Assembly (NCBI GenBank): GCA_028726605.1
Contig: JAQYPV010000007.1
Location: 62,001-126,000 of the forward strand
Origin: Peptoniphilaceae bacterium
GTDB taxonomy: Bacteria > Bacillota > Clostridia > Tissierellales > Peptoniphilaceae
DNA: 64,000 bases
Direction of reading: 5' to 3'
The translations under genes and the position numbers were made by a program. Positions 39,978-47,868 of this stretch are shown one piece after another. A model generated the notes under the pieces. The model ran no database searches. It had not been told where the DNA came from and worked only from the letters and a program-made list of their open reading frames with translations. Numbering within the stretch: position 1 is the first letter of the stretch; every line of letters starts with the position of its first letter.

Positions 39978-41338
39978 TTATCCCCCCGTTGTAAAAAGTC
40001 ATTCAGGTCCTTGGCCGTGCTCTGTCCGGAGACGATGAGCACGCGATCACCGGCGGAGATCTTGTCATTACCCGTGGGGATGATGATCTCGTGATTGCGG
40101 ACGATGAGGGCGACCAAGACGCCCTTGCGGAACGGAATGTCCACGATGGGCATGTTGATGGCGTTAAAACTGGGGCGCGCAAAGAACTGCATCACTTCGA
40201 CGTCGCTGTTGGAGACGCGGTAGAGGGCTTCGATGTTGGAACTCTGCGAGGCGTTGCTGATGGAGCGCACGTAGCGAATGATGGCGGTGGCGCCGAGGTT
40301 GACCGGGGTGATCATGGTCTGCACGCCCACGCTGTAGGCGATGGGCAGAAGCGCCGTGCGGTTTACCTTCGTAATGGTGCGCTTAACGCCGGCCGACGCT
40401 GCAAACATGGACAAAATGATGTTCTCCTCGTCGATGCCCGTCATGGACATGAGGCAGTCGTAAGCGGAGATGTTCTCCTCGCGCAGCAGCTCCTGATCGG
40501 TGCCGTCGCCCAGGATGACCTCGATATTGGGGAACTCCTCGGCGAGGTCGTTGGCGATCATCTCGTTGGCCTCGATGAGTTTGATGTGCTTGGACGTCTT
40601 GCGGTGCATGTCCAGCACGTAGCGGGAAATGCGCCCGCCGCCCACGATGAGTACGGAGCGAATGCGCGTGAGCCCGCCCATCTCGCCGTAGAGGCGCCTG
40701 AGGTCCCGGTGTTCGCCCAAGACGTAAAAGTGGTCGTTTTCATTCAGCACGGTGCTCCCTTCGGGAATGACCGATCGCTCTTCGGTCTGAATGATGGCGA
40801 TGATGAGCCCCGGAAAGTGCTGACGAAAGGCGATCATGTTCATCCCGATGAGGGGACTCTTTTCGGGCACGACCAGCTGCACCATGTTCACGTGCCCGTG
40901 CACAAAAGGCTCTACGTTGAGCGCAGCGGGGAACTGCAACGTGCGGAAGATCTCTCGCGCCGCCTCGCGCTCCGGGTTCACCATGAGGGAGATGCCCAGA
41001 TTCTTGGACGCGAAGTCCATCTGTTCGGCGTATTCCAGCGTCCGCACGCGCGCCACCGTGTACTTGGCGCCCATCTTGTCCGCGATGACGCAGGCGATGA
41101 TGTTGAGCTCGTCCTGCTCCGTCACCGCGATGAACATATCGCAAGTGGCGACGTTGGCTCGAGACTGCACTTCGTAGAACGACCCGTTTCCCAGAATTCC
41201 GTTGATGTCGGCCGACTCCAAGACCAATTGCAGACGCTCCGCGTTTTTTTCGATGAGCGTGATGTTGTGCCCCTCCAGCGCGAGGGATTTGCACAACTCC
41301 ATCCCCATTTTGCCCGCGCCGACGATGACAATTTCCAT
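39974..41338 (-). CDS. trkA: Trk potassium uptake regulatory subunit, two RCK domains
   Basis: Cytoplasmic nucleotide-binding subunit that gates the K+ pore. The 454-aa protein contains two RCK_N/RCK_C pairs: the first Rossmann motif is VGAGKMGMELCKSLA near residues 6-20, the second VGGGRISRYVLDMH near 233-246; the C-terminal RCK_C ends with PTGNDKISAGDRVLIVS. The two-copy layout matches E. coli TrkA rather than KtrA. Minus-strand GGAGTAGG precedes the ATG at 41338. First gene of trkA-trkH; nadK lies 60 bp upstream on the same strand. Confidence 0.94.
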   Translation of the reverse strand: MEIVIVGAGKMGMELCKSLALEGHNITLIEKNAERLQLVLESADINGILGNGSFYEVQSRANVATCDMFIAVTEQDELNIIACVIADKMGAKYTVARVRTLEYAEQMDFASKNLGISLMVNPEREAAREIFRTLQFPAALNVEPFVHGHVNMVQLVVPEKSPLIGMNMIAFRQHFPGLIIAIIQTEERSVIPEGSTVLNENDHFYVLGEHRDLRRLYGEMGGLTRIRSVLIVGGGRISRYVLDMHRKTSKHIKLIEANEMIANDLAEEFPNIEVILGDGTDQELLREENISAYDCLMSMTGIDEENIILSMFAASAGVKRTITKVNRTALLPIAYSVGVQTMITPVNLGATAIIRYVRSISNASQSSNIEALYRVSNSDVEVMQFFARPSFNAINMPIVDIPFRKGVLVALIVRNHEIIIPTGNDKISAGDRVLIVSGQSTAKDLNDFLQRGDK

Positions 41339-41398
41339 TCCTACTCCTTATATTAAAGTTTCCTCTTTTATGCAGCGTATCCGTTTTTTTTTCGGCGG

Positions 41399-42199
41399 TC
41401 AGATCAACTTTTCTCTCAAATTGCGCCAGTACCAATTGGGCTTAAAGACCACGCGTCGAATGGCCCGAGGCGCGATCTGAAAGCGCACCTCGTCGATGTC
41501 GCAGAAGCGGTGCACGATGCCGTCCCCGATGAGCACCATCCGCTCCCGATCTGATTCAGGGGCTGCGATGGCGGTGGTCGACGTCGCCGGCAAGACCATG
41601 GAAGACGGCAACGCGTCGTAGGACTTGGAGCGTATGGGGTTGACGGCGGTGATCTGATACCCCTCGAGCGTCTGATGCAGCATGGCTCCGCCCGCAGACA
41701 GGTTGTACGCCGTCGATCCGGCCGGAGTGGACACGATCAGGCCATCGCCGGAGGTGTTGATGAACGGCACATCGTCGATGGAGACGTTCAAGTGCAGGAT
41801 CCGATGGTCATTGCTCTGGATGACGAATTCGTTCAAGGCGTGAAGCGTGTACGTCCACGCGTTGGTCGTGATGGACGCGTCGAGAAAAGCCAGGGAATCC
41901 AAAGTCACCTTCCCTTCTAATAAGAGAGTCAGGTGCTCTTCGATGTCGTCCCGCGAGATCTCCTGGAAGAAGCCCAGCGTGCCCGTGTTGATGCCGATGA
42001 AGGGGATGTCCGAAAACTCCGTCGTGTGAACGGCCCGCAGAAACGTGCCATCGCCGCCGATGACGACGTTGTACAAGGCGTCCTTCTGGTACATGTGTGA
42101 GATGGCATATCCTCGTCTGGTGAAGAATTGCTCGACGCGTTCCTCAGCCGCCACCGATGCGCCTTCGGGTTTCACAAACAGGTTGATGTGTTTGGTCAT
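41399..42199 (-). CDS. nadK: NAD kinase
   Basis: Phosphorylates NAD to NADP. The ATP/NAD signature GGDGTFLRAV is near residues 48-57, NTGTLGFFQE near 72-81, the NEFVIQSND segment near 125-133 and the glycine-rich TSGDGLIVSTPAGSTAYNLS near 150-169. 266 aa is the usual size for a Gram-positive NadK. The start at 42199 has GGAGGGG upstream on the minus strand. No recN or 16S methyltransferase neighbour is present, unlike in many Firmicutes. Confidence 0.96.
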   Translation of the reverse strand: MTKHINLFVKPEGASVAAEERVEQFFTRRGYAISHMYQKDALYNVVIGGDGTFLRAVHTTEFSDIPFIGINTGTLGFFQEISRDDIEEHLTLLLEGKVTLDSLAFLDASITTNAWTYTLHALNEFVIQSNDHRILHLNVSIDDVPFINTSGDGLIVSTPAGSTAYNLSAGGAMLHQTLEGYQITAVNPIRSKSYDALPSSMVLPATSTTAIAAPESDRERMVLIGDGIVHRFCDIDEVRFQIAPRAIRRVVFKPNWYWRNLREKLI

Positions 42200-42220
42200 G
42201 GACCCCTCCTTATTCGTTCC

Positions 42221-42229
42221 ATCTTACCA
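42221..42229 (-). promoter_or_regulatory. nadK promoter (extended -10)
   Basis: Minus strand TGG then TAAGAT (42226-42221), 21 bp before the nadK start codon; no good -35. It fires away from the 6S RNA promoter on the other strand. Confidence 0.45.
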
Positions 42230-42286
42230 CAAGTTGCTCTCAGCGGGCGGGCCACATCGTGAAGAGGCAAAACGTGCGAGAATCCG

Positions 42287-42315
42287 TTGTAGGGAAATCG
42301 GTATTGTGGTATACT
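42287..42315 (+). promoter_or_regulatory. promoter of the 6S-like RNA
   Basis: TTGTAG (42287-42292), 17-bp spacer, TATACT (42310-42315) with a TGG extension. The predicted start near 42322 coincides with the first base of the RNA closing stem. Confidence 0.75.
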
Positions 42316-42321
42316 GTGGTT

Positions 42322-42509
42322 GTCTTGGAACAAGCCTGAAAAATTAAACCTACGCCGCTTATAAGGGATTGCGGAGTCCTGTTTTGGAAGGCATGCCTCC
42401 ATCGAGTGGACGTCTGAAGACGCAGGCAGCGAACCCACCTTCACATATAGAAGGTATTCAACCAGTAGGGCCCAAGGCATTCCCTCCCGCCTCGTGCGGG
42501 AGTTTTTTT
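42322..42509 (+). ncRNA. ssrS: probable 6S RNA
   Basis: There is no coding frame in this 430-bp gap, but there is a strong promoter and a clean terminator about 185 nt later (CTCCCGC 42484-42490 with GCGGGAG 42496-42502, then seven T). The ends pair: GTCTTGG near 42322-42328 with CCAAGGC near 42472-42478. The arms fold toward an apical stem with GGCATGCC and CGTC-TGAA-GACG, leaving an open middle. This closing stem, central bubble and size fit 6S RNA, which binds the housekeeping RNA polymerase. It lacks SRP RNA, RNase P or tmRNA hallmarks. Assignment is by shape and recall, not alignment. Confidence 0.62.
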
Positions 42510-42583
42510 GTGTCGAAAAAAACTTTTTAGGTAAAGATTTTCATGGAAAAAACTTGGGTATTCTACTTCTAGCACACGTTCTT

Positions 42584-42592
42584 TGTTAGAAT
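42584..42592 (+). promoter_or_regulatory. possible promoter of the YtxH/DUF948 pair
   Basis: TGT then TAGAAT (42587-42592) is an extended -10 about 40 bp before the YtxH start. A GGGTAT at 42556-42561 resembles a sigma-B -10 but no matching -35 is seen. Confidence 0.4.
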
Positions 42593-42632
42593 GAGAGGCG
42601 TAGGAAAGCCGCAAGGCCAAAAGGAGGATAAG

Positions 42633-43166
42633 ATGGGTATTGTCGATTACATTGAACAGAAAAACCGTGAACGCGTGGCTCGTGCGCGTTTTGAAGACAG
42701 CAAAAAGGTGGGCTTCGGTCTCGTCTTGGGGACGCTCATCGGCGCGGGGATCGGCGTGTTGACCGCTCCGAAATCCGGTGCGGAAACTCGTGCGGATCTC
42801 GCCGATCGCGCGCGTGACGCCGGCGATGTGGTGCGTGCCAAAGCCGAAGAGTACCGCGACGCGGCCGTCGACTTTGGCAAGGACGTCAATTCTCGCCTCA
42901 CGAGCATCAAGCCGGCCATCGAGAGCGGACTGGACGCGGCCAATTCGTCGTTTCAGGAGAACAAATCCAACCGCTTAGTGGAGCTGGGACGCGAAGAAGA
43001 AGAGCTCAAGGAAAAGGCCGAAGAAGTGAAAAAGGGCGTGGAGAACGTCAAAGACGACGTCAAAAAGGGCGCGCAGAACGTGAAGGACGATGTGAAGAAG
43101 ACCAAGGATGATGTGGTCGACGACGTGAAGAAAGCGGCCGAAGAAGTCGATAAGAAGAACAAGTAA
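42633..43166 (+). CDS. YtxH-domain envelope protein
   Basis: The 177-aa protein carries the YtxH signature (GLVLGTLIGAGIGVLTAPKS, a single glycine-rich membrane helix, near residues 26-45) followed by a long polar helix. The last 60 residues are imperfect 11-residue amphipathic repeats of the form ENVKDDVKKGA, seen three to four times, like LEA or apolipoprotein-type helices. In Bacillus, YtxH and the DUF948 protein YtxG are encoded together as stress proteins. ATG at 42633 follows AAAGGAGGA; an ATG at 42591 lacks a ribosome site. The DUF948 gene follows after 9 bp. Confidence 0.85.
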   Translation: MGIVDYIEQKNRERVARARFEDSKKVGFGLVLGTLIGAGIGVLTAPKSGAETRADLADRARDAGDVVRAKAEEYRDAAVDFGKDVNSRLTSIKPAIESGLDAANSSFQENKSNRLVELGREEEELKEKAEEVKKGVENVKDDVKKGAQNVKDDVKKTKDDVVDDVKKAAEEVDKKNK

Positions 43167-43175
43167 GGGGGTGTC

Positions 43176-43631
43176 ATGATTACCATCTCCCTACAGGGTG
43201 TTTTACAGCTGCTTGGCATCGTGCTGGTGGTCATCGCCATCGTGGCCGTGGTCATGCTCGTCCGGGTGCTCCGCAATGTGGCGGACATCACGGAGAACGT
43301 GAAAGAGGTCGTCGAGAAGCACAAGGACGACTTGGATTCCACCATCACAGCCATTCCTGAGATAACGAATTCTGCGCAGGATTCAATCCGTCAGGTGAAC
43401 ACCATCTTGGATCGTTCGTCTGAGGACATCGTGGACTCGCTCAAGGAGGTCAAGAGCACGTTGGTGAACGCCACTCGCGTGTCGAATGACTTGGCGGACA
43501 CGGTCGAATACGTGGGAACCGCTGCCGTCGACACGGCGGACTTCATCTCATCTGGGGTGAACAGAGGTAACTCCACGCTCAGCTACATTCGCGAAATTGC
43601 ACAAGTCGTGCGCGACGTGCTGAACAAGTAA
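43176..43631 (+). CDS. DUF948-type membrane protein (YtxG-like)
   Basis: A 151-aa protein with one N-terminal membrane helix (about residues 9-30, LQLLGIVLVVIAIVAVVMLV) and a long cytoplasmic or surface coiled-coil region rich in Val, Asp and Thr. This matches DUF948 proteins, whose function is unknown; they are paired with YtxH in Bacillus stress operons. ATG at 43176 with AAGGGGG upstream. A terminator follows, so this is a two-gene unit. Confidence 0.78.
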   Translation: MITISLQGVLQLLGIVLVVIAIVAVVMLVRVLRNVADITENVKEVVEKHKDDLDSTITAIPEITNSAQDSIRQVNTILDRSSEDIVDSLKEVKSTLVNATRVSNDLADTVEYVGTAAVDTADFISSGVNRGNSTLSYIREIAQVVRDVLNK

Positions 43632-43653
43632 GTCACAATACGACGATTGCTCT

Positions 43654-43692
43654 CCCTCTCGTCCGGTGAATGCCGAGCGAGAGGGCTTTTTA
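43654..43692 (+). terminator. intrinsic terminator after the DUF948 gene
   Basis: Perfect 8-bp stem CCCTCTCG (43654-43661) with CGAGAGGG (43678-43685), 16-nt loop that can itself pair, then CTTTTT. Confidence 0.83.
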
Positions 43693-43766
43693 ATCCCCTT
43701 GAAATGACGCTCGGAAGGGAAAACGGGAAATTGCAACTAAAAGCGCAAATGATGCACAAAAAGCGC

Positions 43767-43795
43767 TATACATGTTAACGTTTTTATGCTAAACT
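43767..43795 (+). promoter_or_regulatory. promoter of the CcpA-like gene containing a CRE-like operator
   Basis: -35 TATACA (43767-43772), 17-bp spacer, TGC plus -10 TAAACT (43790-43795). The spacer holds TGTTAACGTTTTTA (43773-43786), which matches 12 of 14 positions of the CRE consensus. A site between -35 and -10 would give autorepression. The 206-bp gap also holds the upstream terminator. Confidence 0.62.
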
Positions 43796-43837
43796 GTCGC
43801 TAGATTCAATGCAGGCGTTAAATCAAAGGGGTGGTTT

Positions 43838-44845
43838 ATGGCGCAACCGACAATTAAAGATGTCGCTAAGTTGGCGGGGGTCTCAATCTCAACCGTTTCA
43901 CGAGTCATGAATAAGTCCAAGCCGGTCAGCCCGGAAGCGGAGCGCAAGGTGTTGGACGCCATCAACAAGCTGGGATTCAAGCCCAATGAGCTGGCGCGCA
44001 GCTTGGTCATGAAGAAATCCAACTCCATCGGCATTTTGGTCAAGGACATCGGCATTCACTACATGGCGGAGATGATTCGCGGCGCCGAGGAGATCGGCCG
44101 CATGTATCACTACGACATACTGCTGTCGAGTACGTATGGCGAAGACGAGCTGGAACGCAAGTCGATCGACTTTCTCTATCGCAAACAGGTGGAAGGGGTC
44201 ATCATCATCTCCGAGAACATCGAACCGGAGACGATCGTGAGGATCAAGGAGTACCACCTGCCGTATGTGCTCTTGGATCGCTTTTACAAGTCGTCCGATC
44301 TGCACACGGTGACGATTCGCTACCGCGATGCCATGGAGGAACTCACCAACTACTTGCTCGACCTCGGCAACCGCAAGATCGTCTATCTGCGCAGCAACTT
44401 GGGCTTTGAGATGGCACTCGAAAAGGCCGCCGGCTATGACGCCGGCATGAAAGCGCGCGGCCTCACACCGGTTCGCGTGGACGCGCCGGGCATGGGCATC
44501 GACGCGGGCTATCAGGCGGGCGAAGAAATCGAAGCGCTGTTCCGGAAGGAAGCCTTCGACTGCCTGCAGTGCGAAAACGACGAGCTCGCCGCGGGGATCT
44601 TGAACTACTGCTACGACCACAAGATCACCGTACCTCAGACCTTCCAGGTCGCGGGGTTTGGCGGAATGTCCTTTAAGCAGATCACGCGGCCCCGACTCAC
44701 GACAGTGGAAGAGCCGTACTACGACATCGGCGCCGTCGCGATGCGTGCGCTGACGAAGGTGCTTCAGAACGACATGCCGCTCAACGAGTCGCTGTACCTG
44801 CCCACGCAGATTTTGGTGGGCGATTCCACGGAAAAGCGTGCTTAA
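43838..44845 (+). CDS. ccpA: LacI-family transcriptional regulator, CcpA-like
   Basis: A DNA-binding repressor/activator of the LacI/GalR class. The helix-turn-helix TIKDVAKLAGVSISTVSRVM is at residues 5-24 and the hinge helix NELARSLVMKKS at about 51-62; the rest is a periplasmic-binding-protein-like core. The segment YDIGAVAMRALTKVLQND near 293-310 is very close to the same region of Bacillus CcpA, and the gene sits directly ahead of ptsH and ptsI, the partners of carbon catabolite control. 335 aa matches CcpA. ATG at 43838 follows AAGGGGTGG. CcpA identity is inference; a sugar-specific LacI regulator is the alternative. Confidence 0.82.
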   Translation: MAQPTIKDVAKLAGVSISTVSRVMNKSKPVSPEAERKVLDAINKLGFKPNELARSLVMKKSNSIGILVKDIGIHYMAEMIRGAEEIGRMYHYDILLSSTYGEDELERKSIDFLYRKQVEGVIIISENIEPETIVRIKEYHLPYVLLDRFYKSSDLHTVTIRYRDAMEELTNYLLDLGNRKIVYLRSNLGFEMALEKAAGYDAGMKARGLTPVRVDAPGMGIDAGYQAGEEIEALFRKEAFDCLQCENDELAAGILNYCYDHKITVPQTFQVAGFGGMSFKQITRPRLTTVEEPYYDIGAVAMRALTKVLQNDMPLNESLYLPTQILVGDSTEKRA

Positions 44846-44932
44846 CAATCACAAGGGCGGGAATAATAAGGTAAAATAGAGTATCAAAAGCAGATTCGAG
44901 TGTGAAAGCTGGTAGAAAAAGAGGAGGAGAAA

Positions 44933-45193
44933 ATGGCAGAGAGAAAAGTGACAGTGGTCAACGAAACAGGCCTGCATGCGCGTCCGGCGGCGGCGTTAGT
45001 CCAGTTCGTGAAGAACATCCCGGGCGATGTGGAGTTGATCAAAGACGGCAAGGTCGCCAACGCCAAGAGCATCTTCAACGTCATGAGCTTGGGCATTTCC
45101 AAGGGCATGGACATCATCGTCCGCGTGACGGGGGACAACGACGAGGCGCACGTCGACGAGATCGTCGAATTCATTTCGGGTTTAAGCGATTGA
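44933..45193 (+). CDS. ptsH: phosphocarrier protein HPr
   Basis: HPr relays phosphate from Enzyme I to sugar-specific EIIA. The 86-aa protein has the active His15 in TGLHARPAAALV and the regulatory Ser46 in NAKSIFNVMSLG, the site of HPr kinase in Gram-positives, so Ser46-phosphorylated HPr could act as CcpA corepressor. ATG at 44933 follows GAGGAGG. It is separated from ptsI by a short hairpin with a T-run, so HPr should be made in excess over Enzyme I. HPr kinase is not in this window. Confidence 0.96.
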   Translation: MAERKVTVVNETGLHARPAAALVQFVKNIPGDVELIKDGKVANAKSIFNVMSLGISKGMDIIVRVTGDNDEAHVDEIVEFISGLSD

Positions 45194-45201
45194 GAAAAAC
45201 G

Positions 45202-45225
45202 GGACATCACTACGATGTCCTTTTT
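45202..45225 (+). terminator. intergenic attenuator between ptsH and ptsI
   Basis: Perfect 7-bp stem GGACATC (45202-45208) with GATGTCC (45214-45220), loop ACTAC, followed by five T (45221-45225). The short stem suggests partial termination. Confidence 0.75.
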
Positions 45226-45243
45226 ACGTCCGAGGTATTGTCG

Positions 45244-46944
45244 ATGAAGATCAAAGGGATTGTGGCGGCGCCGGGCCTTGCAGTTGGCCCGGTTTTTGAA
45301 CTGTCTGCACCGCCCGTACACGTGCTGCACGAGACCGTTGCCGCCGCAGCCGTGGACGATGAACGTGCGCGCGCCCGAGAGGCGATGGCGCGTTACTACG
45401 AGACGCTCCGGCTGTGCGAGCCGATGACGGAAATTGAGCGAGCCTTGTTGAACGCCACGATGGAACTGTTGAACGATCCCTATCTGGAAGACGCCATCGT
45501 ATCGCGGATTCGGGACTTGCATTACTGCGCGGAATGGGCCATTGAAGCGGCAATCGAGGCCATGGCGCGGGAGATTCAGGCTCTGGACGACCCGTACCTC
45601 AGTGCGCGCAGCGTGGATTTCGAAGATCTGGCGCATGGCATTTTGATGCACTTGAACGGCGCGGATCAGTCCTCCTTTGAGCTCAGTGAGCCCTCCATCA
45701 TCGTCGCCGAAATGCTCAACACGTCGTCTCTCGTCATGATCGACACGTCTCAAGTGTTGGGCTTTATCAGTGAGAAAGGCGGCATTTCTTCACATGCGGC
45801 CATCTTGGCGCAAACCTTGGGCATCCCGTACCTCATCGGCGTGCCGTATCCCCACGAGTTCATTCACACGGGAGAATGCATCGTCCTGGATGCCGATGCC
45901 GGAGAAGTGGACGTACAGCCCACGGTGGAGGAAATCGCCGCCGCTCGTCGAAACATCGCGACAAAGCGCGCAAAGGAAGCGCAGTGGGATGCCCAACGCG
46001 ACGAACAGGCGCTGAGTCTCGATGGGCGGCGCATCGCCGTGGAAGCCAACATCGGCGGTCTCGACGACCTCGAGTTCGCGAAGGAACGCGGCGCGGAAGG
46101 CGTAGGGCTGTTCCGAACCGAATTCTTCTTCATGGCCCAGGAGGACTATCCCGACGAAGAGACCCAGTTTGCGCTGTATCGCGCGGCAGTGCAAGAGATG
46201 GGAGGGCCTCTCGTGGTGCGCACGCTCGACGTCGGCGCGGACAAGGCTCTGCCCTACGACCCGCTCGAAGCTGAGGAAAATCCGGCCTTGGGACGGCGGG
46301 GGATTCGCTTCAGCCTCGACGTGACAGGGCCGTTTCGCTCGCAGCTTCGGGCCTTGTTGCGCGCGGCGGCATTGGGGGATGTGAAGATTCTGCTCCCCAT
46401 GGTCTCCGCCCTCGAGGAGTTGGAGCGCGTGCAGCAGATGATTGCGGCAGAAAAAGACGCGCTGCGGAGCGCGGGCACGGCGGTGGGCGACGTCGAGGTC
46501 GGCGTCATGATCGAGACGCCGGCGGCCGTATTTTTGGCGGATGCGCTGGCCGAACACTGCGACTTCTTCAGCATCGGGACCAACGACTTGACGCAGTACA
46601 TCATCGCGGCAGATCGTACCAACGCGAAGGTGCAACACCTGTTTCATTCGTTTCATCCGGCAGTGCTCCGCGCCATCGACGCGGTCATTCAAAGCGCGCA
46701 TCATTGCGGCATTCCCTGCGCCATGTGCGGGGCGCTGGCGGCGGATCCCCTGGCGACGCGACTGCTCATCGGGATGGGCCTTGATGCGTTTTCCGTTCCG
46801 GGAGCGCAGATTCCGCGCATCAAGGACGTCATTCGCCAATGCGACGTCCGCGAGGAGCAGGCATTTGCGCGCGAGGTGTTGGCGAAATCGCGCCTGGACG
46901 AGGGGTTAGACTTGATTCGAGAACATGAAGGACGGTGGACATGA
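45244..46944 (+). CDS. ptsI: phosphoenolpyruvate-protein phosphotransferase (Enzyme I)
   Basis: Enzyme I takes phosphate from phosphoenolpyruvate and passes it to HPr. The phosphorylated His is in GGISSHAAILAQTLGIPYL near residues 179-197; PEP-site motifs are LFRTEFFFM near 288-296, EVGVMIETPAA near 418-428, TNDLTQYIIAADR near 446-458 and the catalytic Cys in CAMCGALAADP near 494-504. 566 aa is standard. ATG at 45244 has CGAGG nine bases upstream; TTG at 45238 is an alternative. Its stop overlaps the YitT gene start. Confidence 0.96.
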   Translation: MKIKGIVAAPGLAVGPVFELSAPPVHVLHETVAAAAVDDERARAREAMARYYETLRLCEPMTEIERALLNATMELLNDPYLEDAIVSRIRDLHYCAEWAIEAAIEAMAREIQALDDPYLSARSVDFEDLAHGILMHLNGADQSSFELSEPSIIVAEMLNTSSLVMIDTSQVLGFISEKGGISSHAAILAQTLGIPYLIGVPYPHEFIHTGECIVLDADAGEVDVQPTVEEIAAARRNIATKRAKEAQWDAQRDEQALSLDGRRIAVEANIGGLDDLEFAKERGAEGVGLFRTEFFFMAQEDYPDEETQFALYRAAVQEMGGPLVVRTLDVGADKALPYDPLEAEENPALGRRGIRFSLDVTGPFRSQLRALLRAAALGDVKILLPMVSALEELERVQQMIAAEKDALRSAGTAVGDVEVGVMIETPAAVFLADALAEHCDFFSIGTNDLTQYIIAADRTNAKVQHLFHSFHPAVLRAIDAVIQSAHHCGIPCAMCGALAADPLATRLLIGMGLDAFSVPGAQIPRIKDVIRQCDVREEQAFAREVLAKSRLDEGLDLIREHEGRWT

Positions 46945-47867
46945 ACGAGGAAAGATGGAATTTTGCAAAAAAACTGCTTTGGATCACACTCGGCGGGTTT
47001 TTCCTGGCCATCGCGCTGCACTTCTTCCTGGCACCGTCCAACATCGCGGGTGGCGGTCTGGGCGGCTTTGCCATCATCCTCAATCAGGTGATTCCTTCGT
47101 GGGACATCGGCACCATTGTCCTCATCGGCAATATCGCGCTCTTCGCCATCGGCTTTCTCCTCTTGGGCAAGCAGTACGGGATCCTCACCCTCATCGGGTC
47201 GATGATCTTTTCGCTCTGGGTGATGGTCTTCGAATGGATCGCCCCGGCCCCCCAGCCCCTCGTGCCGGACAAACTCCTGATCATCGTGCTGGCGTCTGGC
47301 CTTAACGGCTTGGGTCTCAGCTTCATCTTTGACCAAAACGCCTCCAGCGGCGGCACGGACATTCTGGCGCAGATCCTGCACAGCTATTTACATATTGCCA
47401 TGGCGAAAGCGCTGTTCATCGTCGACGGATTGGTTGTGCTCCTGAGCGCCATCACGCTGTCCTTGAGCGACGCGCTGTACGCGGGGCTCACGATTTACCT
47501 GCAATCCGTCATGATCGACCAGACGATCGCCGGCTTTCGCCGCCGCATGGTGATGAACATCACGACCTCGCACCTCGACGAAGTGAACTACTTCATCATC
47601 CATCAGATGCACCGCGGCACGTCCATTTACCCCATGACGGGTGGCTTTTCGGGGCGTCCTCTGAAGGTCATCGTCACGGTGGTGCACAACACGGAGTACT
47701 TTCGCATTCGAGACTACGTCGACACGGTCGATCCTGAGGCGTTCGTCTTTGTCTATTCGGCTAACGAGGTGATGGGAGAGGGATTCACGTATCCACCCCG
47801 CAAGGCGATCCCCGGTGAAGACGGGTCCCTGCGCCCTCCCGTACAGGAAAATGAACGAAAGGATTGA
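46941..47867 (+). CDS. YitT-family membrane protein (DUF161 + DUF2179)
   Basis: A 308-aa protein with five to six membrane helices in the first 200 residues (DUF161/YitT fold, with the GGLGGFAIILNQ and FDQNASSGGTDILAQI repeats) and a C-terminal soluble DUF2179 domain (about 235-290, GRPLKVIVTVV). The role of this family is not established; some members are linked to small-molecule export or sensing. ATG at 46941 overlaps the ptsI stop (ATGA), with AAGGAC upstream. The CvfB-like gene starts one base after its stop. Confidence 0.88.
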   Translation: MNEERWNFAKKLLWITLGGFFLAIALHFFLAPSNIAGGGLGGFAIILNQVIPSWDIGTIVLIGNIALFAIGFLLLGKQYGILTLIGSMIFSLWVMVFEWIAPAPQPLVPDKLLIIVLASGLNGLGLSFIFDQNASSGGTDILAQILHSYLHIAMAKALFIVDGLVVLLSAITLSLSDALYAGLTIYLQSVMIDQTIAGFRRRMVMNITTSHLDEVNYFIIHQMHRGTSIYPMTGGFSGRPLKVIVTVVHNTEYFRIRDYVDTVDPEAFVFVYSANEVMGEGFTYPPRKAIPGEDGSLRPPVQENERKD

Positions 47868-47868
47868 C

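Noticed and set aside
42556..42561. GGGTAT resembling a sigma-B -10 ahead of the YtxH gene
   Set aside because: No GTTT-type -35 at 12-16 bp; the extended -10 at 42584 is a better candidate.
44905..44918. CRE-like TGTGAAAGCTGGTA in the ptsH leader
   Set aside because: Only about 10 of 14 positions match and the central CG is lost.
44902..45243. Enzyme I frame extended upstream through ptsH to 44902
   Set aside because: That stretch overlaps ptsH in another frame and crosses the hairpin; conserved Enzyme I begins with MKIKGI at 45244.
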